Source: Microbacterium sp. nov. GSS16 (lineage in GTDB: Bacteria; Actinomycetota; Actinomycetes; Actinomycetales; Microbacteriaceae). Taken from it: DNA of 64,000 bases. The DNA lies in the NCBI RefSeq assembly GCF_028198145.1, contig NZ_CP116338.1, positions 620,001 to 684,000 of the forward strand, read 5' to 3'. A program made the translations under genes and the position numbers. This document shows, piece after piece, positions 58,426-64,000 of the stretch; positions within the stretch are counted from its first letter, which is position 1; each line of letters opens with the position of its first letter. The notes under the pieces are model-generated. The model made no database searches, was not told the origin of the DNA, and saw nothing but the letters and a program-made list of their open reading frames with translations.

Positions 58426-60460
58426 TGGCAAGTCCAAGCTGAATGCGCCAAAACGCGGGTCCTGAAGGCTCCGCGTTGCGTGCCCACGTTCCGAGTACGT
58501 CGAATGAGGCTCGCACTTCCTGCGGTGTACCGGGGACGAGGCTGCTGAGGTGCCAGTCCGCTCCACAGCGCTGAGCGAGCCATCGCGCTTGTGGCGGTGC
58601 GGGCGCCTCGAAGTATGCGGGCTGAAATGTAAAACCGACGGCGTTGGTGAAGGTGGGAGGACTCGGTTCTACGAGCCGCTGAGTGGCACCGCCTTCGAGA
58701 AGCAGCCAGGTCTCGTCGCGCCCGCGGCGGCACACTATGGAATCGGCAGTGAATGTGCTGGGGACGACGGCTCCGATGACCTTTGTTGTCGCAGTAATGG
58801 CCCCAAGACTTCCGTTCTCGTCCCAGCCGAGGGTGGCGGTGCCTTTCGGTGGGGCGTCAACGACCGACTCTTCGAGGAGCGCGAAGCTGAGCCGTTGGCC
58901 CTCCACGACGACCTCCGTCGCACCTTCCGGACACGGCCAGCGTCTAACCTCGAAAGGAAACCCGTTCGCGGGCACTATATCCTCCTTGCCGCCGAGCGAC
59001 AGGAGAACCATGCGGGGCTCCTCCTCAGTCGGCAGCAGAAGGTCGGGCTCGCCACCGAGCAGATAGTGGTTTGGTGCGAGATCTCGGTCCAACGGCAGTC
59101 CTCGAACGAACCGCGCCCGAGGGACGAGCGTCGGGGCGATACCCAGAGCGCGCAACCCCGGCTCGGCGCGGAGTGCATTCTGCAGCGCCGAGTCATCAGC
59201 GAACCGAACGCCCTCGAACAGGACAAATCCAGGAAGCAACGGTGTCGCTCCCTGCTTCCGCGTTGTCCATCCGCCCTCTGCCGCCGCATCCAAAACGCGG
59301 GACACCGCGCGCGACTCACCTCCCGTTGCAGCAATCAGGTGAGTATCGTGCGGCGTAACTCCGGACGTTGAGGACCACGCGCCGGTGTCGGGGTCACGGG
59401 CGAAAATGAGCACGTCCGACTTCGGAAACTCAGCAGCGTACTCGGTTCCGCGCAGACGGAACCCTTGCGCCAGACGTTCGAAGGTCACGTCAGGCGCGGC
59501 GTCCACCGCGTAGTACCTTGAGGGCGGATTGACGGTGAGGGTGACCGGGCCGCCGCCGGGTTCCAGTCTGGAGAGCGTGATCGTCTCCGCAGCTTCGTCC
59601 TGGACGCGGAACAGCCAGGTAGCCGTCCAATCTTCGAGATCGACACCGAGTCGGATGGAGATGCGTCGACGGCCGTCTCTCGTGATGACCTGGCCATCCC
59701 ACGCAGCCGCGCATGCCAGAACGACTGCCGCAATCAGTCCCTTGGTGTCGGCGTCGTGCAGCGCCTCCATGAACGTGTGGCCCAGTCTGTTCGAGCTCGC
59801 GGACGTCCAGACTTCGATTGCTTTCAACATCGATTGCTCGTCGGGGAGTCCGTACTCGCTAATCGCGAGCGCTGCGAAGAAACGTGTCAGTTCGGCGCGA
59901 TCGTTCCTTGTCAAAAGCGCTTGCGACCGCGGATAGCCGATTCGAGTGAGCCTGTCGTGTGTTCGGATCGTCGATACTCCCACTCGGCCTGCCTGCTCGC
60001 CAATCCAGTTGTCGAAGGCGCACCACATGTCGACGACGTCGAGGAAAGCGCTCCCGTCGACCTCTGCCTTTAACTGCGTCACACGTGATGCGCTCGCACC
60101 GGGTTCAATCGACTCAGCAAGGCGCCTGTAGTAATTCGTCGAGAGCGCCTGTCCGTCCGAGCGCATCCGAGTCGCTGCGAGCACGGTCAGCGCCAGGACC
60201 GGGAGTACAGGGGGTGGCGATTCGCGGTTGCCTCGCTCCCACTCCTGCCGGACGGTCTCGATCCGACCGAAGTAGTCCCCGGGCGCATGTGAGCTCGCAT
60301 CGCGAACGACCTGAGCCAGGTCATCGGCGGGATCCTCCAAACCGGGGGCGATCTTACGAAGCTCGTCGTCATCTACGAAAAGAACGAGAGGTCCGTCTTG
60401 CGGCACCAGGAAGTAGTCGGCAAGTTTCTCTTGCCACCACTGGTAGCGCTCATTCATCAT
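58418..60460 (-). CDS. Uncharacterised 680-residue protein, possible DruF-like
   Basis: ATG 60460 is chosen because AAGGAGA lies seven bases upstream; the frame starts at a TTG (60481) that overlaps this site. The N-terminal 300 residues are helical (YQWWQEKLADYFLVPQDG, then PVLPVLALTVLAATRMR and GQALSTNYYRRLAESI). Much of the rest is beta-rich, with repeated short strands such as VLFEGVRFADDS and NHYLLGGEPDLLLP, suggesting several immunoglobulin-like or beta-sandwich domains. No known active site is seen. It is the first gene of the operon and could correspond to DruF. Function inside such systems is unknown. Confidence 0.65.
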   Translation of the reverse strand: MMNERYQWWQEKLADYFLVPQDGPLVLFVDDDELRKIAPGLEDPADDLAQVVRDASSHAPGDYFGRIETVRQEWERGNRESPPPVLPVLALTVLAATRMRSDGQALSTNYYRRLAESIEPGASASRVTQLKAEVDGSAFLDVVDMWCAFDNWIGEQAGRVGVSTIRTHDRLTRIGYPRSQALLTRNDRAELTRFFAALAISEYGLPDEQSMLKAIEVWTSASSNRLGHTFMEALHDADTKGLIAAVVLACAAAWDGQVITRDGRRRISIRLGVDLEDWTATWLFRVQDEAAETITLSRLEPGGGPVTLTVNPPSRYYAVDAAPDVTFERLAQGFRLRGTEYAAEFPKSDVLIFARDPDTGAWSSTSGVTPHDTHLIAATGGESRAVSRVLDAAAEGGWTTRKQGATPLLPGFVLFEGVRFADDSALQNALRAEPGLRALGIAPTLVPRARFVRGLPLDRDLAPNHYLLGGEPDLLLPTEEEPRMVLLSLGGKEDIVPANGFPFEVRRWPCPEGATEVVVEGQRLSFALLEESVVDAPPKGTATLGWDENGSLGAITATTKVIGAVVPSTFTADSIVCRRGRDETWLLLEGGATQRLVEPSPPTFTNAVGFTFQPAYFEAPAPPQARWLAQRCGADWHLSSLVPGTPQEVRASFDVLGTWARNAEPSGPAFWRIQLGLANG

Positions 60461-60665
60461 CGCTGCGTCTCCTTGAGACAAACCATACAGCGGATATTCT
60501 GGTTCGCCACCCGGGTAGATCGTTGTCGTTCTAGCGTTTCGCGCGTTGCTTCACGAACGACGTCAACCGTCCCGGGTTCCGAATCTCACGCCCATCTTGT
60601 AGGTGGCATCGAGCATGCACGCCGAGCGCGTCGACGAGCCAACCGCCGTTAGGCAGTCTGATGCT

Positions 60666-60960
60666 GTGGACACACCCCGGGAAGAATCATCAGTGTCGAT
60701 TCCAGATCCGCCCGGTCAACCTCCCGTGCCGCCGCGGCGCCCTACAACGAGGCACCGCTCGCGCCGGAACGGTAGACGGCTTCCCGCTTCGCGCCGCGCG
60801 AGGATGCCGGCGGCCAGCATTTCCCAGTACTCGGCAGAACAACCTCGTCGCGCTGATCGTTGCTATCGCGGAGCTTATGTTCGCGCGGATCCCCGGTGCA
60901 TTCGGAGTGGATCTGGGAGTCCCTCAGCATGGCCCCCTCGAGGGAGTGCGGTCAGTCCGC
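60666..60960 (+). pseudogene. Frameshifted remnant of a proline-rich small membrane protein
   Basis: Pieces of one protein type appear in different frames: VDTPREESSVSIPDPPGQPP in one frame, AAAPYNEAPLAPE in the next, then NNLVALIVAIAELMFARIPG in a third, and GWIWESLS-like residues after that. Actinobacterial DUF4190-like proteins have just this order, a proline-rich start with PYNEAPL and a hydrophobic LALIVAIAGFIFACIPGA-type helix. I read it as a decayed gene with several indels. The rest of the 60461-61256 gap shows no other gene; 60461-60665 should hold the promoter of the minus-strand operon. Confidence 0.4.
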
Positions 60961-61256
60961 TGGAGCGTGACATGCCAATTCGAGCGGTGCCGCGACTAGC
61001 AAATGAAATGCTTGACTGCCTGTATGGTCTTCCCTACGACGGGCGTTTGGTCGGGAGCATGAGGTCTGTTCACAGACAGATCCCGAGCGCCGTCCCTCCA
61101 CACCCGGCGACGGCCTTGGGCTCAGAGGTCACTACATCGCTTATACGCCGACTGCTGTTCAACACCAGCGTCCGCAAGGGAACCTGACAGCGATGCCCGC
61201 GGCGTTTTGCCCCTGCCATATCGACCACCCCTTATGTCGACGACGTTCCACGCGTC

Positions 61257-62219
61257 CTATATGAATCGCACGTCAGGCGCCGGATGAACAGATAGCTCTG
61301 ACTCTGCTGCGACGCGCCAGAATACGCCATCTATCTCAACCGAATATGGTTCGTCGTCGCGCGCAGGAATAACCCTTAGGCTGACGACTTCCCCAGGCAG
61401 CGGTGCAACAGCGCCGAGGCTCACTGCCACCTCTCGGTGCTTCGCGTAATCACCGCCAAGGATCACGTAACCCTCACCTCTAAGCGCCGTACGAGCTCCA
61501 CCGTTCGCTCGCACGCGTTTCATGAAGTCGTCCTGTTGTGCAACAGTCGCGATGGTGTTTCTACCAATGCGTCGTCCAGTCACACGCCGCAGAAGCTCGT
61601 TGACGCGCTTTTGCCCCGAACGCGGCTGAAATATGTCTTGGAGAGTCTCCTCGTCGCATTGAAGCAGGACGTTTGGCGGAAGATCTCCCGGTCGCTCGAT
61701 CCAGCGAACCGCATCGCGGCCAGCCCGATTCAAGGTCACCTTTGCGTCACGGTTGTTTCCCGCATTGCAGTGCTCCGGGGCAGCTCGAACAACCCCGAAC
61801 GCAAACTCACTGTCGCGGTCATTGACGTACCCGACGACCAGTATGTGCCCAATCGCCTCCGGCGGGATCATCCATCCGTTCATCTTTTGAGAAAATTTGC
61901 AATCGACGTCGATCCCCGCGACTCGATAGTCGAGCTTCTGGTGTTCTTCAGGTTCGTCAATAACGTCGTCGAACTCGCGACGCAGGTTGATCTCGAAAAG
62001 TGTGCCGAAGTGAGTTCGCTCGGTCTTGTGCAGTTGTTCCCAGGAGTAACGCCCGGTTCGCTGGCCGTCGTAGAGCTGATCAAGGGTCCGGCGCATGAGC
62101 TTGCCCAGCCGCAGCCCTGTTGGGTCTGCGTTCCTGAAGGCATTGAAGACGCTGATCAGCTCTGTGTCGGTCTCACCCTCCAGCGGGTCAGCCTCCCAGC
62201 CGTCGAGCAATGAAGACAT
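61257..62219 (-). CDS. NaeI-type type II restriction endonuclease
   Basis: A 320-residue enzyme closely resembling NaeI. The region RRTLDQLYDGQRTGRYSWEQ and LHKTERTHFGTLFEINL is almost identical to NaeI as I remember it. NaeI active-site residues Glu70, Asp86, Asp95 and Lys97 align with Glu76, Asp97, Asp106 and Lys108 here, all retained. Leu49 matches NaeI Leu43, whose change to Lys turns NaeI into a topoisomerase. The C-terminal CAP-like domain has ARVNELFRRV-like NELLRRVTGRRIGRNTIATV. NaeI cuts GCCGGC and needs two sites. The recognition sequence here is predicted, not proven. The start directly follows the methyltransferase stop. Confidence 0.9.
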   Translation of the reverse strand: MSSLLDGWEADPLEGETDTELISVFNAFRNADPTGLRLGKLMRRTLDQLYDGQRTGRYSWEQLHKTERTHFGTLFEINLRREFDDVIDEPEEHQKLDYRVAGIDVDCKFSQKMNGWMIPPEAIGHILVVGYVNDRDSEFAFGVVRAAPEHCNAGNNRDAKVTLNRAGRDAVRWIERPGDLPPNVLLQCDEETLQDIFQPRSGQKRVNELLRRVTGRRIGRNTIATVAQQDDFMKRVRANGGARTALRGEGYVILGGDYAKHREVAVSLGAVAPLPGEVVSLRVIPARDDEPYSVEIDGVFWRVAAESELSVHPAPDVRFI

Positions 62220-63479
62220 TCAGCTGACTCGGTTCCGAAACCGCGTGACAACATCGTGGCGCCAGTGGTCCGATTGCCCGGTGAACCCCTTGAACTCTCC
62301 GAGAAGATATCGCTCGACACCACCGTCATCGATTCGATGAAGCTCGAAATCACGGCCGATGGCCGCAAGCCTCTGCTGGACTGCCGCCTCGCTGCCTTGA
62401 TTGTGAGCATCGACTAGCTCAGCAAGACTCAACGCACCTTCACTAGCCGCAAGCGCTCGATACACCGGGTCGTGGACCTCTACGACCCCGGGCTCAGCGG
62501 TCCTGGGAAGACTGTCACGCGTCATCGCGGACCTGATGCTCTGTCCTACCGCTTCGGCGACCGGCGGAGGGAAGGCGTTACCGATCTGCCTGTACTGTGA
62601 CGTCTTGCGGCCAGAGAATCGGTAGTTGTCCCCCGCTGCCCATCCCTGGATACGAGCCGCCATCTCGATGGTCAGGCGTGGGGGCGTGGTGCGGAAGGAC
62701 AGTGACTTTCGGTTGGGAGCCATGTCTGCGATTCCGCGGCCATCGACATGGAGTTTCGCCCAGCCGGCCTTCGCCCGCGTCGGGCCCAGGTCTGCTCCAC
62801 CGTGCTTCTTGCTGCCACCGACAAGGGTCGGACCCACATCGTTGGCGGCATGGCGCCAAGCATCTGCGTACTTCCAGCCATCCGCAGCCATGAGGTCGTG
62901 CAGGGCATCCCCGACAGTGACCCGAGGGCCCGGATTTGGTTCGGGCCAATGGAAATAGCGCATATCGTCTGCGGGCATTGCGACGAGCACGAAGCGCGGG
63001 CGCAACTGCGGAACGCCGAAGTCAGCCGCGTGGAGCAACTTCCACTCACCTACATAGCCAAGTTCAAGAAGGCGATCAAGCACTCGCTGCCGGTATGCCG
63101 CAAACCGCGGCGCGGACAGACCTCGGACGTTCTCGAGCATCACTGCACGGGGACGAAGCACAGCAACCTGCTCAATGGCCCACGCAAAGAGGTCCCGCTC
63201 GTCGGACGTACCGAGCTGCTTTCCAGCAGCTGAGAACGGCGGGCAAGGCACTCCTCCGGCAAACAGATCGACGCCCGCATAGTCGCGAGGGTTCCACAGT
63301 TCCGGATCAGCAACATCGCCAACGACGACGGGGACCTCGAGGTTGGTGCGCAGGGTGTCGGCCGCGGTCTCGTCGATTTCGACCGCTAGACGATGGGTGA
63401 AACCCGCCTTGTGCAGACCAAGGGACTGCCCACCGGCGCCCGCACACACCTCAACGACGCCGAAGCCCTCATCACTCAC
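62220..63479 (-). CDS. C5-cytosine DNA methyltransferase, probable partner of the NaeI-type enzyme
   Basis: A 419-residue methyltransferase. Motif I is VVEVCAGAGGQSLGLHKAGF, motif IV GGVPCPPFSAAGKQ with catalytic Cys79, motif VI MLENVRG (116-120), motif VIII near QLRPRFVLVAM, and motif X QIGNAFPPPVAEAV. It transfers a methyl from SAM to C5 of cytosine. The C-terminal about 105 residues after motif X (VYRALAASEGALSLAELVDA and on) are an extra domain, perhaps a winged helix. GTG 63479 is the likely start; the longer frame overlaps the divergent vsr gene. It is adjacent to the endonuclease with no gap, so it should protect the same site. It could alternatively be the DruM component of a type II Druantia. 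Confidence 0.88.
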   Translation of the reverse strand: MSDEGFGVVEVCAGAGGQSLGLHKAGFTHRLAVEIDETAADTLRTNLEVPVVVGDVADPELWNPRDYAGVDLFAGGVPCPPFSAAGKQLGTSDERDLFAWAIEQVAVLRPRAVMLENVRGLSAPRFAAYRQRVLDRLLELGYVGEWKLLHAADFGVPQLRPRFVLVAMPADDMRYFHWPEPNPGPRVTVGDALHDLMAADGWKYADAWRHAANDVGPTLVGGSKKHGGADLGPTRAKAGWAKLHVDGRGIADMAPNRKSLSFRTTPPRLTIEMAARIQGWAAGDNYRFSGRKTSQYRQIGNAFPPPVAEAVGQSIRSAMTRDSLPRTAEPGVVEVHDPVYRALAASEGALSLAELVDAHNQGSEAAVQQRLAAIGRDFELHRIDDGGVERYLLGEFKGFTGQSDHWRHDVVTRFRNRVS

Positions 63480-63568
63480 CCTGCAATCGTAAGCCTGGCT
63501 ACGGACACTGTTCCGATGGATCGCCGCTCGCTCGCCGAGGCGACGAGTGACCGCTCTAGCATCGATCC

Positions 63569-64000
63569 ATGAATCGATCCGGCCGCCACGATCATGCCAT
63601 CCAGTCACCGTCGGCAACTTCAGAGGGTCGGCGACGGAACATGCAAGCGAATCGTCGGCGCGACACCAAGCCGGAGCTGATTCTCCGGTCCGCGCTCCAC
63701 CGTGCGGGCTACCGGTACCGGTGCGACCTCAGGCTCGACCTCGAGGGCGGGAGGGTGCGGCCGGATATCGTCTTCACCCGCCGACGCATAGCGATTCTTG
63801 TCGACGGATGTTTTTGGCACTGCTGCCCGATTCACGGCAGCCGCCCGTCGGTCAACGAAGACTACTGGTCGCCAAAACTGTTGAGAAACGTTGAACGCGA
63901 TCGGAGGAACGACAGCCTCCTCGAAAGCGCAGGCTGGACAGTCATACGAATCTGGGAGCACGTACCAGTCGCGGATGCATTGGAACGCGTGCGTCTTGTG
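63569..64000 (+). CDS. vsr: Very short patch repair (Vsr) endonuclease, 3' end beyond the window
   Basis: The frame from ATG 63569 is open for 144 codons to the last base, so the stop lies outside. Vsr motifs are clear: RNMQANRRRDTKPELILR at the N-terminus, then HRAGYRYRCDLRLDLEGG and RPDIVFTRRRIAILVDGCFW, HCCPIHGSRP, WSPKLLRNVERDRRND and GWTVIRIWEHV. Vsr nicks next to T:G mismatches made by deamination of 5-methylcytosine. It is divergent from the methyltransferase with 89 bases between starts, the usual pairing with C5 methylases. Confidence 0.9.
   Translation, partial: MNRSGRHDHAIQSPSATSEGRRRNMQANRRRDTKPELILRSALHRAGYRYRCDLRLDLEGGRVRPDIVFTRRRIAILVDGCFWHCCPIHGSRPSVNEDYWSPKLLRNVERDRRNDSLLESAGWTVIRIWEHVPVADALERVRLV

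Noticed and set aside
37118..60460. DISARM
   Set aside because: A PLD protein, helicases and a DUF1998 region are present, but DUF1998 is fused to a DruE-like helicase in a separate operon and the DrmA-DrmB-DrmC order is missing.
37118..64000. Prophage or transposon carrying the defence genes
   Set aside because: I found no integrase, transposase, structural phage gene, tRNA target or flanking attachment repeats in the window.
1..64000. CRISPR array, tRNA or rRNA genes
   Set aside because: No regularly spaced repeats of the right size and no cloverleaf or rRNA-like sequence were seen by eye.

Overview
The window is high-GC actinobacterial DNA, most likely from Microbacterium or a close relative in Microbacteriaceae. 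The support is strong G/C third-position bias, many ATGA/GTGA gene overlaps, the very frequent short word GGATGCC, and family content (DUF222-HNH, DUF4862, DUF3516 helicase, protealysin with emfourin). I saw no tRNA, rRNA, CRISPR array, transposase or prophage gene. All family assignments come from reading motifs, not from searches.

Region 1 (1-10.9 kb) is chromosomal backbone: the 3' end of a FUSC-type membrane protein, a DUF3516 helicase, and a divergent glycan cluster. Two glycosyltransferases and a WcbI-like protein lie on the minus strand. Four glycosyltransferases lie on the plus strand, and the first of these seems to start at ATC. Region 2 (10.9-17.2 kb) holds a secreted multidomain sialidase, a DUF4862 protein and nanE. 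NanE appears 5'-truncated and fused back-to-back to the 3' remnant of a FadR-like regulator, which looks like a deletion scar. A zinc-ribbon SDR follows.

Region 3 (17.2-37 kb) is mixed housekeeping: protealysin with emfourin, RNase H, an MscS channel between two DoxX-like paralogues, an ArsR/SRPBCC pair with a palindrome over the regulator start codon, a CBS fragment, UbiB/PadR, IclR and malate synthase G, a SulP transporter, a DUF222-HNH protein and NnrE.

Region 4 (37-64 kb) reads as a defence island. It contains: (a) a ScoMcrA-head-domain protein; (b) a tightly coupled plus-strand operon of DUF6361 protein, PLD-family nuclease, large helicase and two membrane-associated proteins, a candidate undescribed system; (c) a SAM-IV-type riboswitch directly before an unrecognised 383-aa gene; (d) a minus-strand operon of two uncharacterised proteins, a DruE-like DUF1998 helicase, a RecB/Cas4-like nuclease and a NERD-helicase, resembling type II Druantia; and (e) a NaeI-type restriction endonuclease, a C5-cytosine methyltransferase and a divergent Vsr endonuclease cut by the window end.

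A plausible division of labour is that NaeI/M.NaeI-like/Vsr restrict at a GCCGGC-type site and repair deamination damage, while the helicase-nuclease operons attack invading DNA and the membrane proteins act as sensor or effector. The SAM-responsive gene could read SAM depletion. These roles are inference.
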